Part shown: positions 9,470-16,620 of the stretch, piece after piece
Layout: each line of letters starts with the position of its first letter
Position numbering within the stretch: the stretch's first letter is position 1
NCBI RefSeq assembly: GCF_022346185.1
Contig: NZ_JAKRMS010000012.1
Location: 1 to 49,815, forward strand
From: Cellulomonas sp. ACRRI
Lineage (GTDB): Bacteria > Actinomycetota > Actinomycetes > Actinomycetales > Cellulomonadaceae
Length of the DNA: 49,815 nt
Direction: 5' to 3'
Program-made: the position numbers and the translations under genes
Notes under the pieces: generated by a model
The model's input: the letters and a program-made list of their open reading frames with translations, nothing else
Database searches by the model: none
Told to the model about the DNA's origin: nothing

Positions 9470-9736
9470 TCAGGCGCCGAGGCGCTCGCGGACCTGCACC
9501 AGCGACGGGTTGGTGGCGGCGGAGCCGTCCGGGAACAGCACCGTCGGGACGGTCTGGTTGCCGCCGTTCACCTGCTCGACGAACGCGGCGGCGTCCGGCG
9601 TCTGCTCGATGTCGACCTCGGTGTACGCGATGCCCGCGGAGTCGAGCTGCGTCTTCAGCCGGCGGCAGTAGCCGCACCAGGTGGTCGAGTACATCGTCAC
9701 GGTGCCCTCGGCGGGCAGGTCCTGCGTGGTCGTCAT
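9470..9736 (-). CDS. mrx1: Mycoredoxin (glutaredoxin-like)
   Basis: An 88-residue thioredoxin-fold protein with active site W-C-G-Y-C (C21, C24), the mycoredoxin-1 signature, and a TVPTVLFPDG cis-proline loop. Mycoredoxins reduce mycothiol mixed disulfides on proteins using the actinobacterial thiol mycothiol. ATG 9736 is chosen because GAAGG lies about seven bases upstream; an in-frame ATG five codons earlier lacks this. It is convergent with nudC and divergent from uvrD2. The same gene pair order occurs in mycobacteria, supporting the Mrx1 assignment rather than a NrdH-type redoxin. Confidence 0.9.
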   Translation of the reverse strand: MTTTQDLPAEGTVTMYSTTWCGYCRRLKTQLDSAGIAYTEVDIEQTPDAAAFVEQVNGGNQTVPTVLFPDGSAATNPSLVQVRERLGA

Positions 9737-9882
9737 CGTCTGCCTTCGCATCGTCGGTGTCGCGTCACCGGGAGAACGCCCGGCGCCCGCAGGATCATCC
9801 CGGACGCGTCCGGGAACCGGGGTTCCGGCGCCTGGGGACGACGGTGCCGGCGTGTCGGCGGGAGGTGCGAGGATCGTCGGCG

Positions 9883-11922
9883 ATGCCTGCCGACGACCTC
9901 CTCGACGCCCTCGACCCGGACCAGCGGGAGGTCGCGCGCGCCCTCACCGGGCCGGTGTGCGTCCTGGCCGGCGCCGGCACCGGCAAGACCCGCGCGATCA
10001 CGCACCGGATCGCCTACGGGGTGCGCACCGGTGTCTACGCCCCGACCAGCGTGCTCGCCGTGACGTTCACCGCCCGCGCGGCGGGGGAGATGCGCACCCG
10101 CCTGCGCGACCTCGGCGTCGCGGGCGTGCAGGCGCGCACGTTCCACTCGGCCGCGCTGCGCCAGCTCCGGTACTTCTGGCCGAAGGTCGTCGGGGGGCCC
10201 TCGCCCCAGGTGCTGGCCCAGAAGGCCCCGGTCGTCGCGGACGCCTGCCACCGGCTCGGGCTGTCGGTCGACCGGGTGTCGGTGCGGGACCTGGCGTCCG
10301 AGATCGAGTGGGCGAAGGTGTCCCGGATCACGGCCGAGGACTACGTGCGCGCCGCCGCGGCCGCGGACCGCCCCGCGCCGGCGGGGCACGACCACCACGT
10401 GGTCGCCCGGCTCATCACGGCGTACGAGGACGCCAAGGACGCGCGCGGCGTCATGGACATGGAGGACATCCTCTGGCTGCTGTCCGGGATGCTGGTGGAG
10501 AACCGGGCGGTCGCGGACGAGATCCGGCACCAGTACCGGCGGTTCGTCGTCGACGAGTACCAGGACATCTCGCCGCTGCAGAAGTTCCTGCTCGACCAGT
10601 GGCTCGGCGGCCGGGACGAGCTGTGCGTCGTGGGCGACCCGAGCCAGACCATCTACTCGTTCGCGGGCGCGACGCCGCACTACCTGACCCGGTTCACCGC
10701 GGAGCACCCCGGGGCCCAGGTGGTCCGCCTGGTGCGCGACTACCGGTCGACCCCGCAGGTCGTCGGCCTGGCCAACGAGGTGCTGCGCCGGGCGCCGAAG
10801 GACCGGGGCGGGCGCTGGGAGCCGCTCGAGCTCGTCGCGCAGCGCGCCTCCGCCGGCCCGGTGCGGTTCGCGGTCTACGACGACGACGAGGCGGAGGCCG
10901 CCGGCGTCGCCACCCGGATCGGCCGGCTGATCGCGGCGGGCACCCGCCCGAGCGAGATCGCCGTGCTGTACCGCACCAACGCCCAGTCCGAGGCGTTCGA
11001 GCAGGCGCTCGCGCACCAGGGGATCGGCTACGTGCTCCGCGGCGGCGAGCGGTTCTTCCAGCGCAAGGAGGTCCGGGACGCGATCGTGCGCCTGCGCGGT
11101 GCCGCGGTGGCCGCCGACGCGGACGTGCCGATGACCGAGACCGTGCGGGACGCGCTGCGGTCGGCGGGCTGGTCCGACGAGCCGCCCGCGGCCCGCGGCG
11201 CCTCGCGCGAGCGCTGGGACACGCTGCACGCGCTGGTGACGCTGGCGGACGACCTCGCCGCGGCGGCCGAGCGCGCGGGCGGTCGCGCCACCGTGCACGA
11301 CCTGATCGCCGACCTGGACGAGCGCGCGGCCGCGCAGCACGCCCCGACCGTCGAGGGCGTGACCCTCGCGTCCCTGCACGCCGCGAAGGGCCTGGAGTGG
11401 GACGCGGTGTTCCTCGCCGGGCTGAGCGAGGGCCTGGTGCCGTGGGCGTCCGCCGACACCGCCGCCGACCTGGCCGAGGAGCGCCGGCTGCTCTACGTCG
11501 GCATCACCCGCGCCCGGGAGCACCTCGAGCTGTCCTACGGCCGGGCCCGCACGCCGGGCGGCCGGGCGACCCGGCGGCGGTCGCGGTTCCTCGACGGCCT
11601 GTGGCCGCAGGAGGGGCGCGCGCGGTTCGGCGACGGGCGGGCGCGCGCCGTCCCGCGGCTCACCGGCGAGGTCGACGGCGAGCTGCTGGCGGCCCTGCAC
11701 GCCTGGCGGGCCGACCTGGCCCGGTCGACGTCGAAGCCCGCGTACACGGTGCTGGGCGACGCGACGCTGTCCGCCATCGCCGAGCTGCGCCCCGCGAGCG
11801 TCCCGGAGCTGGCGCGGGTCCAGGGGATCGGGCCGGCCAAGATCGACCGGTACGGCCCCGACCTGCTGGCGATCGTGGCCGGTCGCCGACCCGCCCCGGA
11901 CGAGGCGGCGGCGGCCGGCTGA
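9883..11922 (+). CDS. uvrD2: UvrD2-type ATP-dependent DNA helicase
   Basis: SF1A 3'-5' helicase of about 679 residues. Motifs: GAGTGKT (30-36), TFTARAAGEM, VDEYQDI, GDPSQTIYSFAGA, SLHAAKGLEWD, YVGITRAREHL. A C-terminal HRDC domain covers about residues 600-670 (KPAYTVLGD to VQGIGPAKIDRYG). The HRDC tail and the position immediately before whiB7 identify it as UvrD2 rather than UvrD1/PcrA. Unlike mycobacterial UvrD2, the linker between motif VI and HRDC contains no cysteine, so the tetracysteine zinc motif is absent. ATG 9883 has no strong Shine-Dalgarno; GAGGAT eight bases upstream could be a -10 box. Confidence 0.92.
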   Translation: MPADDLLDALDPDQREVARALTGPVCVLAGAGTGKTRAITHRIAYGVRTGVYAPTSVLAVTFTARAAGEMRTRLRDLGVAGVQARTFHSAALRQLRYFWPKVVGGPSPQVLAQKAPVVADACHRLGLSVDRVSVRDLASEIEWAKVSRITAEDYVRAAAAADRPAPAGHDHHVVARLITAYEDAKDARGVMDMEDILWLLSGMLVENRAVADEIRHQYRRFVVDEYQDISPLQKFLLDQWLGGRDELCVVGDPSQTIYSFAGATPHYLTRFTAEHPGAQVVRLVRDYRSTPQVVGLANEVLRRAPKDRGGRWEPLELVAQRASAGPVRFAVYDDDEAEAAGVATRIGRLIAAGTRPSEIAVLYRTNAQSEAFEQALAHQGIGYVLRGGERFFQRKEVRDAIVRLRGAAVAADADVPMTETVRDALRSAGWSDEPPAARGASRERWDTLHALVTLADDLAAAAERAGGRATVHDLIADLDERAAAQHAPTVEGVTLASLHAAKGLEWDAVFLAGLSEGLVPWASADTAADLAEERRLLYVGITRAREHLELSYGRARTPGGRATRRRSRFLDGLWPQEGRARFGDGRARAVPRLTGEVDGELLAALHAWRADLARSTSKPAYTVLGDATLSAIAELRPASVPELARVQGIGPAKIDRYGPDLLAIVAGRRPAPDEAAAAG

Positions 11923-11967
11923 TCGGCCGATCGGGGGAGTCCGGGAAACTCGTCGGAAGATCTCTCG

Positions 11968-12006
11968 ATAAATCGGTTGTGCCGTCGGCGACGGCCCCTC
12001 TACGGT
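11968..12006 (+). promoter_or_regulatory. Putative WhiB7-autoregulated whiB7 promoter
   Basis: An A/T run ATAAAT (11968-11973) lies just before -35 TTGTGC (11977-11982), an 18-base spacer, and -10 TACGGT (12001-12006). An A/T tract immediately upstream of the -35 is where the AT-hook of WhiB7 binds beside sigma-A domain 4 in mycobacteria. In this GC-rich context the tract stands out. The transcript would start near 12013. Confidence 0.6.
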
Positions 12007-12078
12007 GAACGAGTCCTGCTGGGAGGTCGTGCTGCGCGAAGCGGTGTCGGCCCGATGACGAGAAGGAGGTGTGGTGCT

Positions 12079-12282
12079 GTGAAGAACATCAACGACGCGT
12101 TCGGCGTCGGCGCGATCGCGCTGCCGTTCCTGGCACCCACCTCGGGCAAGCACCAGGGGACCACTGCGTCCCCGGCCGCCCCGGGCACGGGCATCCGTGG
12201 CTTCGGCGGCACCGGTCTCCGGCTGCGTGCGCGCGATCTCTCGTCCCGCTCCGACTCCGCCCCAGGAGGACCGGTCATCTGA
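12079..12282 (+). CDS. Upstream ORF of whiB7 leader
   Basis: A 67-codon reading frame beginning GTG with an excellent Shine-Dalgarno (AAGGAGGT, 12063-12070, 8 bases upstream). The product starts VKNINDAFGVGAIALPFLAP and ends SAPGGPVI. It has no recognised domain; the N-terminal half is mildly hydrophobic and the rest Gly/Ser/Arg-rich. Its last codons overlap the sequence that can pair with the terminator arm downstream. This suggests that it works mainly as a translation sensor: a ribosome reaching its end would allow the terminator, while a stalled ribosome would favour read-through into whiB7. A function for the peptide itself cannot be excluded. Confidence 0.6.
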   Translation: MKNINDAFGVGAIALPFLAPTSGKHQGTTASPAAPGTGIRGFGGTGLRLRARDLSSRSDSAPGGPVI

Positions 12283-12302
12283 GTCGATGACCAGCCCGTC
12301 CA

Positions 12303-12341
12303 GGCCGTGGAGTCCACCGGATTCCGCGGCCTTCGTCTTCC
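12303..12341 (+). terminator. Intrinsic attenuator in whiB7 leader
   Basis: GGCCGTGGAGTCC (12303-12315), loop ACC, then GGATTCCGCGGCC (12319-12331): a continuous 13-bp stem including two G-U pairs, followed by the T-rich TTCGTCTTC. It is the only hairpin in the leader with this strength and a downstream T-rich run. Confidence 0.65.
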
Positions 12342-12419
12342 CCAGCACCTGCGTGGGGGGCGAGGCACCCGCGGATCCACCGCCACCTCGCTCAACCCGC
12401 AAGTCATCAGGAGGACATC

Positions 12420-12767
12420 GTGCGGCTCACGACGCTGCTCGACACGGTCAACCAGGGTGGTTCCGGTCCCTGGCCGCCCGCCTCGACGCCCGCCGTCACC
12501 GATGTGCAGTTCGACGCCCTCGTCGCCGGGCTCATCCCGTGCCGGTCCAACGACCCCGAGCTCTGGTTCGCCGAGCGGACCGCCGAGGTCGAGCAGGCCA
12601 AGGCGCTCTGCCGCACCTGCCCGCTCCTCGAGGGCTGCCTCGCCGGCGCGCTCGAGCGGCAGGAGCCCTGGGGCGTGTGGGGCGGCGAGGTGTTCGTCGC
12701 CGGCCAGGTCGTCGCCGTCAAGCGCGGCCGCGGCCGGCCGCGCAAGGACGCCACCCCGGCGGCCTGA
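12420..12767 (+). CDS. whiB7: WhiB7 transcriptional regulator
   Basis: A 115-residue iron-sulfur transcription factor controlling intrinsic resistance to ribosome-targeting antibiotics. Four cluster ligands are visible: C41, C64, C67 and C73. The WhiB turn EPWGVWGGE is at 82-90, and an AT-hook RGRGRPRK at 102-109 distinguishes WhiB7 from other Wbl proteins. Known WhiB7 binds sigma-A and inserts its AT-hook into A/T-rich DNA upstream of target -35 elements. The GTG start has AGGAGG five bases upstream. Location directly after uvrD2 matches mycobacteria. Expression is probably controlled both by autoactivation at the promoter and by attenuation in the leader. The nearby phosphotransferase gene is not obviously a WhiB7 target. 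Confidence 0.95.
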   Translation: MRLTTLLDTVNQGGSGPWPPASTPAVTDVQFDALVAGLIPCRSNDPELWFAERTAEVEQAKALCRTCPLLEGCLAGALERQEPWGVWGGEVFVAGQVVAVKRGRGRPRKDATPAA

Positions 12768-12802
12768 CCGCGCCGGACCCGGCACCGGTCGACGGGCCGG
12801 GC

Positions 12803-13837
12803 TCAGGCGCCCGGGGCGGCGCACCCGCACTCCGGGTGCGCCGCCCACCGGCGCAGCCGGGGCGCGACCGACGGCACCGGGATCTCGTACTGCGCGCCCA
12901 GGGTCCGCGGCTCCCCGCCGTCCAGGTGCGCCAGCACCTCCGCCGCGGCCAGCCCGCCCGCGACCGCGGCGAGCGCGGCGGGCGGCTCGGCGACGGCGTC
13001 GCCGGGCCGGGGCCCGACGAGCTGGGCGAGCACGACCGGCCACGCCGGGTCCGCCGCCGCCCGCTGCAGGTCGAGGCAGCGCAGGCAGCAGAGCGGGTCG
13101 TCCCCCGGCCGGGCGGGCCGCACGAACGGGCCCACCAGGGCGTCGGCCTCACGCGTCACGACGGGCAGGTGCGGCACGTCGGCGCCCAGCAGGGTCAGCG
13201 CCGTCGCGGGGTCGGGGGCGTCGGTGGCGACCGTGACCACCACGTCGTGCGGGTCGGTCAGCAGCCCGCCCGGACCGGGCGCTGTGCGCACCCGCGCCCC
13301 CGGTGCGACGCCGCGGAGGCTCCCGGCGACGGCGGTCGCCCGGTCGGGCGTGCGCGCGCCGTCGTCCGCCCCGGCGCGGGCGGCACCCCCGGCGGCGGCC
13401 GCCGGGAGCCCGGGTCCCGGCGGCCGGGGGTCGACGAGGACCAGCGTCCCGACGCCCGCCACGGCGAGCGTGCCGGCCACCACCACCCCGGGGCGGCCGA
13501 GGCCGACCACGGCGACGGTCGAGCGCGCGCGCCGGCGGACGGCCCCGACGCCGTCGCCGTCCTCGCGGGCGAGGCCGTGCGCGAGGACCTCGGGCCGCAG
13601 GTCGGGCCGCACCCGCCGCGGCCGCGACCCGGCCGGCCGCAGCAGCCCGGCCGCGCCCAGCGCGTCGAGCGCCGGGGCGGGCAGGGCGTCGTCGACGCGG
13701 CGGTCGCCGGCCCGCAGCAGCCGGTCCGCCCGCTCGGTGCTCAGTCCCGCGACGCGCACCGCCCACCGCGGGTCGAGGCCCACCTGGACCTCGTCGGCCG
13801 CGCGCCGCAGCACGCGGAGTCCCTGCCGGAGCTGCAC
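12803..13837 (-). CDS. Orphan E1/ThiF-like (TOMM cyclodehydratase-type) protein
   Basis: About 344 residues. A middle Rossmann segment, VAVVGLGRPGVVVAGTLAVAG followed by LVDPR, resembles the nucleotide-binding start of ThiF/MoeB E1-like proteins. Two cysteine pairs, C-L-R-C in DPLCCLRCLDLQ and C-G-C near the C terminus (HPECGCAAPGA), probably bind a structural zinc, as in E1-like partner proteins of azoline-forming RiPP enzymes. The N-terminal 120 residues, beginning VQLRQGLRVLRRAADEVQVG, look like the winged-helix leader-binding region of that group. No YcaO enzyme or clear precursor is in the window. The start is GTG 13837, where family similarity begins. It is probably transcribed after the DUF5679 gene 83 bases upstream. 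A conserved protein at this spot also occurs in mycobacteria. Confidence 0.7.
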   Translation of the reverse strand: MQLRQGLRVLRRAADEVQVGLDPRWAVRVAGLSTERADRLLRAGDRRVDDALPAPALDALGAAGLLRPAGSRPRRVRPDLRPEVLAHGLAREDGDGVGAVRRRARSTVAVVGLGRPGVVVAGTLAVAGVGTLVLVDPRPPGPGLPAAAAGGAARAGADDGARTPDRATAVAGSLRGVAPGARVRTAPGPGGLLTDPHDVVVTVATDAPDPATALTLLGADVPHLPVVTREADALVGPFVRPARPGDDPLCCLRCLDLQRAAADPAWPVVLAQLVGPRPGDAVAEPPAALAAVAGGLAAAEVLAHLDGGEPRTLGAQYEIPVPSVAPRLRRWAAHPECGCAAPGA

Positions 13838-13920
13838 GGTGCCCCACCCCCGTCCCGTCGAGTGCCACCACCGTGGCACCCCGGGCGAGGGCGGACGCCG
13901 TCGTCCACAGGTCGGGTTGC

Positions 13921-14079
13921 TCAGGCCTTGCCGAGGATCCGGTTCAGCCGGGTGCTGCAGACCGGGCAGGTGGCCTTGGCCATCCGGCGACCGGACTCGG
14001 AGACGACGACCTCGCCCTCGGCCTGGCGCTTCTCCTTGCACTTCACGCAGTAGAACTCGCCGGCGTAGGTCTCGGCCAT
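13921..14079 (-). CDS. DUF5679 zinc-ribbon protein
   Basis: A 52-residue protein starting MAETYAGEFYCVKCKEKR with two CxxC pairs (CVKC and CPVC), giving a zinc ribbon typical of DUF5679, a small actinobacterial family of unknown role. The ATG has AGGAG seven bases upstream. A candidate -10 GATACT (14136-14131 on the minus strand) would give a roughly 50-base leader containing the perfect hairpin CGCCGGG-TT-CCCGGCG (14107-14122). It is divergent from the metallopeptidase gene and lies just upstream of the ThiF-like gene on the same strand. Confidence 0.85.
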   Translation of the reverse strand: MAETYAGEFYCVKCKEKRQAEGEVVVSESGRRMAKATCPVCSTRLNRILGKA

Positions 14080-14213
14080 GTCTGTCTCCTCGCATCGGGT
14101 GCACGACGCCGGGTTCCCGGCGCCCGGGCCAGTATCCACGCCGTGCGGCGGTCGCGGGAGGGTTCCGCCCGCCCGTCGTGCGGCAGTTGCCCCAGATCAG
14201 CGGCCCGAACCGC

Positions 14214-14226
14214 TACGGTGCTGGAC
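14214..14226 (+). promoter_or_regulatory. Leaderless promoter of YgjP-like gene
   Basis: TACGGT (14214-14219), seven bases (GCTGGAC), then the GTG start at 14227, with no Shine-Dalgarno. Confidence 0.55.
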
Positions 14227-14943
14227 GTGCAGCCGTCGCGGGAGCACCCCCGGACGCCGGTCGACCCGGTGCGCTCGGGCGCGCCCGCGGCCGCCGCGCC
14301 CGACGCGCGTCCCGCCGCCGGCGCCAGCGCCGCGGGCGGACCCGTGACCGGCCCCTCGCCCGGTGCGGACGGCGACCCCCGGCTCGGCCCCGTCGAGGTG
14401 CGCCGCTCGCGCCGCCGGTCCCGCACCGTCACCGCGTACCGCGAGGGCGGCCGGACGATCGTCGCCATCCCGGCCCGGTTCACCCGGGCCCAGGAGCGCG
14501 AGTGGGTGCGCCGGATGCTCGACCGGCTCGCCACCCAGGAGCAGCGCCGCCGGCCGTCGGACGACCAGCTGGTCCGCCGCGCCGCCGAGCTGAACCAGCG
14601 CTACCTCGGGGGTCGCGCGGTGCCCTCGAGCGTGCGGTGGTCCGGCAACCAGGGCCGGCGCTGGGGGTCCTGCACGGTCGCGGACGGCAGCATCCGGCTG
14701 TCCGACCGGCTGCGCGGGATGCCTGCGTGGGTGACCGACTACGTGCTCCTGCACGAGCTCGCGCACCTGCTGCACGCCGGGCACGGGCCGGAGTTCTGGG
14801 CCGAGCTCGACGCCTACCCCCGCACCGAGCGGGCGCGGGGGTTCCTCGAGGGCTACTCGTTCGCCGAGCGTGCGCCCGGGGACGACGACGCGGCGCCGGA
14901 CGCGGCCGCCGAGGAGGACGTGGCCGACCCCGAGGCGGACTGA
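14227..14943 (+). CDS. YgjP/SprT-like zinc metallopeptidase
   Basis: About 238 residues. The core is the DUF45/YgjP metallopeptidase domain: SSVRWSGNQGRRWGSC, then IRLSDRL, then the zinc motif HELAHLLHAGH with a distal GPEFW. The first roughly 55 residues are Ala/Pro/Gly-rich and the last 25 are acidic, both likely disordered. Related domains occur in the DNA-protein crosslink protease SprT/SPRTN and in proteins next to HsdR-type helicases, but the actinobacterial member has no proven substrate. The GTG start is set by the -10 box seven bases upstream. It is convergent with the DUF2342 gene across a 20-bp tandem repeat. Confidence 0.85.
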   Translation: MQPSREHPRTPVDPVRSGAPAAAAPDARPAAGASAAGGPVTGPSPGADGDPRLGPVEVRRSRRRSRTVTAYREGGRTIVAIPARFTRAQEREWVRRMLDRLATQEQRRRPSDDQLVRRAAELNQRYLGGRAVPSSVRWSGNQGRRWGSCTVADGSIRLSDRLRGMPAWVTDYVLLHELAHLLHAGHGPEFWAELDAYPRTERARGFLEGYSFAERAPGDDDAAPDAAAEEDVADPEAD

Positions 14944-15040
14944 CCGCCCCGAGCGCGGACCGGCCGCCCCGAGCGCGGACCGGCCGCCCCGAGGACGGAC
15001 CGGCCGCCCCGAGGACGGACCGGCCGCGCCGAGGACGGGG
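14941..15040. repeat. 5 x 20-bp tandem repeat
   Basis: Five consecutive 20-base units, consensus CGGCCGCCCCGAGNNCGGAC, fill the gap between the convergent YgjP-like and DUF2342 genes. Units 2 and 1 carry GCG and units 3-5 carry GAC at the variable position; the array begins within the stop codon of the metallopeptidase gene. There are no spacers, so it is not a CRISPR. CGGCCG is self-complementary, so the transcript could fold. Confidence 0.9.
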
Positions 15041-15045
15041 ACGGC

Positions 15046-16494
15046 TCAGCGGGCCGGCTCGTCGCCCGCCGGCCCGTCGCCCGACGGCCCGTCGGAACCC
15101 CCGGCACCGCCGTCGTCGCCCAGGATCTCCGCCAGCGCCCGGTCGAGGTCCGCGTGCTCGCCCTCCGCGGCGGCGCGGCGTCCGGCGTACCCGGCCGGGT
15201 CGTCCAGGTCCTCGGCGGTCGGCAGCAGGTCCGGGTGGTCCCACACGGCGTCGCGCGCCTCCGGGCCCTGCTCGCGGGCGATGCGCGCCCACAGCGCGGC
15301 CGCGTCCCGCGACCTCCGCGGCCGCAGCTCCAGGCCGACGAGGGTCGCGAACGTCTGCTCCGCGGGCCCGCCGGCGGCGCGGCGGCGGCGGATCATCTCG
15401 CGCAGCGCGACGGCGTGCGGCAGGTGGGGGAGCGCGGCGGTCGCGACCACCTCGTCCACCCAGCCCTCGACGAGCGCGAGCGCGGTCTCCAGCCGGGCGA
15501 GCACCGCGCGCTGCTCGGGCGTCGTCTGCGGGGCGAACACCCCGGAGGACAGGGCTCCCTGCAGCGCGGTCGGGTCCGTGGGGTCGATGGCCCGCACCGA
15601 CTCCTCGAGGCTTTCCACGTCGATGGTGATGCCGCGGGCGTAGGCGTCGACCGCCGCCAGCAGGTGACCGCGGAGCCAGGTGACGTGCGTGAACAGCCGG
15701 GCGTGCGCCGCCTCGCGGAGCGCCAGGAACAGCCGCACCTCCTCGAGCGGGATCTCCAGCCCGTCGGCGAACGCGGCGACGTTGCCCGGCACCAGCGCGG
15801 TCGCGGGCTCGGCGACCAGCGGCAGGCCGGCGTCGGTCAGCCCGAACACCTCGCGGGACAGCGACCCGGCCGCCTGGCCGACCTGCATCCCGAACACGAG
15901 CGCGCCGAGCTGGCGCATCATCGCGGCGGGGTCGAGGCCCCCGACGCCGAGGCCGGGCGGCAGGTCCATGCTCTCGGGCAGCTGGTCCGCGAGCGTCGTG
16001 GCGAGCGCGGTCGACATCGACGTCGCCACCGGCTCGGTCAGCGTGCGCCAGGTCGGCAGGGTCTGCTCCACCCACTCCGAGCGGGACAGCGCGCGCACGT
16101 GCCCGCCGGCGGGCGGCAGGTCGGTGGCCGCGTCGAGCCAGAGCTCCGCGACGCCGAGCGCGTCGGTCACCTGGCGCGCCTCCGCCGGGCTCAGGGTCGG
16201 GTCGCCGCCGGTCACGGCGACCTGCCGGGCCATGTCGTGCGCGACGTCCCAGTTGACGGGGCCGTCGCCGCTCGACGACAGCATCCGCTGGACCTGGGCG
16301 ATCACCTGGTTCATCAGCATCGGGTCGTCGGGCAGGCCGGAGGCGCGGGCCATCTCCGCGGGGTCGAGGCCCTGCTCGCGCATCTGGCGCAGCGCCTCGT
16401 CCGCGCCCGGGCCGAACATCTGGCGCAGCATCTGCTCCCAGGCGGCGCCGTCGGAGGGCTCGCCGGGCTGGTGCGCGGTGGGGTCGTCGGTCAT
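15046..16494 (-). CDS. DUF2342 zinc-dependent metalloprotease-like protein
   Basis: About 482 residues. The DUF2342/putative hydrolase family, often annotated zinc-dependent metalloprotease, is widespread in Actinobacteria at this locus. Recognisable segments are NWDVAHDMARQVA, the Gly-rich GALVFGMQVGQAAG, PLVAEPATALVPGN, and the active-site-like LREAAHARLF. In this last motif the zincin HExxH reads R-E-A-A-H, so a first His is missing, as I recall is usual for the family. The C-terminal 40 residues are Gly/Asp-rich. ATG 16494 has GGGAG upstream, and a -10 TACGGT (16529-16524) implies a short leader. It is divergent from the PDZ-Lon gene. Substrate and proteolytic activity are unproven. Confidence 0.8.
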   Translation of the reverse strand: MTDDPTAHQPGEPSDGAAWEQMLRQMFGPGADEALRQMREQGLDPAEMARASGLPDDPMLMNQVIAQVQRMLSSSGDGPVNWDVAHDMARQVAVTGGDPTLSPAEARQVTDALGVAELWLDAATDLPPAGGHVRALSRSEWVEQTLPTWRTLTEPVATSMSTALATTLADQLPESMDLPPGLGVGGLDPAAMMRQLGALVFGMQVGQAAGSLSREVFGLTDAGLPLVAEPATALVPGNVAAFADGLEIPLEEVRLFLALREAAHARLFTHVTWLRGHLLAAVDAYARGITIDVESLEESVRAIDPTDPTALQGALSSGVFAPQTTPEQRAVLARLETALALVEGWVDEVVATAALPHLPHAVALREMIRRRRAAGGPAEQTFATLVGLELRPRRSRDAAALWARIAREQGPEARDAVWDHPDLLPTAEDLDDPAGYAGRRAAAEGEHADLDRALAEILGDDGGAGGSDGPSGDGPAGDEPAR

Positions 16495-16523
16495 CTCGGT
16501 GCTCCCGGGCTCGTCGTGGTGCC

Positions 16524-16529
16524 ACCGTA
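16524..16529 (-). promoter_or_regulatory. -10 box of DUF2342 gene
   Basis: TACGGT on the minus strand, 29 bases before the ATG, which also has a GGGAG ribosome-binding site. Confidence 0.45.
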
Positions 16530-16608
16530 ACCACACCCTCGCGCACGCGGACCGGGCCATCACCTCCGGTTCGCTGAGGGCGCACGCGACCCTCACGGGT
16601 GGGTGCGG

Positions 16609-16620
16609 CATGATCGTCCG
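16609..16620 (+). promoter_or_regulatory. Possible leaderless promoter of PDZ-Lon gene
   Basis: CATGAT (16609-16614), six bases, then GTG at 16621. The spacing matches the other leaderless starts; the hexamer deviates from TANNNT at position 1. Confidence 0.4.

Larger units (their letters stand above)
12013..12419 (+). promoter_or_regulatory. whiB7 5' leader with attenuator
   Basis: A roughly 400-base untranslated leader between the promoter and the whiB7 start. It contains an upstream ORF (12079-12282), a small hairpin spanning its stop codon (GGTCATC 12273-12279 pairing with GATGACC 12286-12292), and a strong terminator-like hairpin (12303-12331). GACTCCGCC (12253-12261), inside the last codons of the uORF, can pair with the left arm of the terminator, forming an antiterminator. 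Long leaders with a uORF and attenuator are established for whiB7/wblC. The specific pairing here is my reading. Confidence 0.65.

Noticed and set aside
12079-12282. The 67-residue peptide as a RiPP precursor for the nearby E1/ThiF-like protein
   Set aside because: It lacks cysteine, lies on the opposite strand from the ThiF-like gene, and overlaps whiB7 attenuator elements; a leader ORF explains it better. Not fully excluded.
14941-15040. CRISPR array
   Set aside because: The 20-base units are directly adjacent with no spacers, and no cas genes are present.
15046-16494. Claiming proven protease activity for the DUF2342 protein
   Set aside because: The expected HExxH reads R-E-A-A-H, so only family membership is stated.
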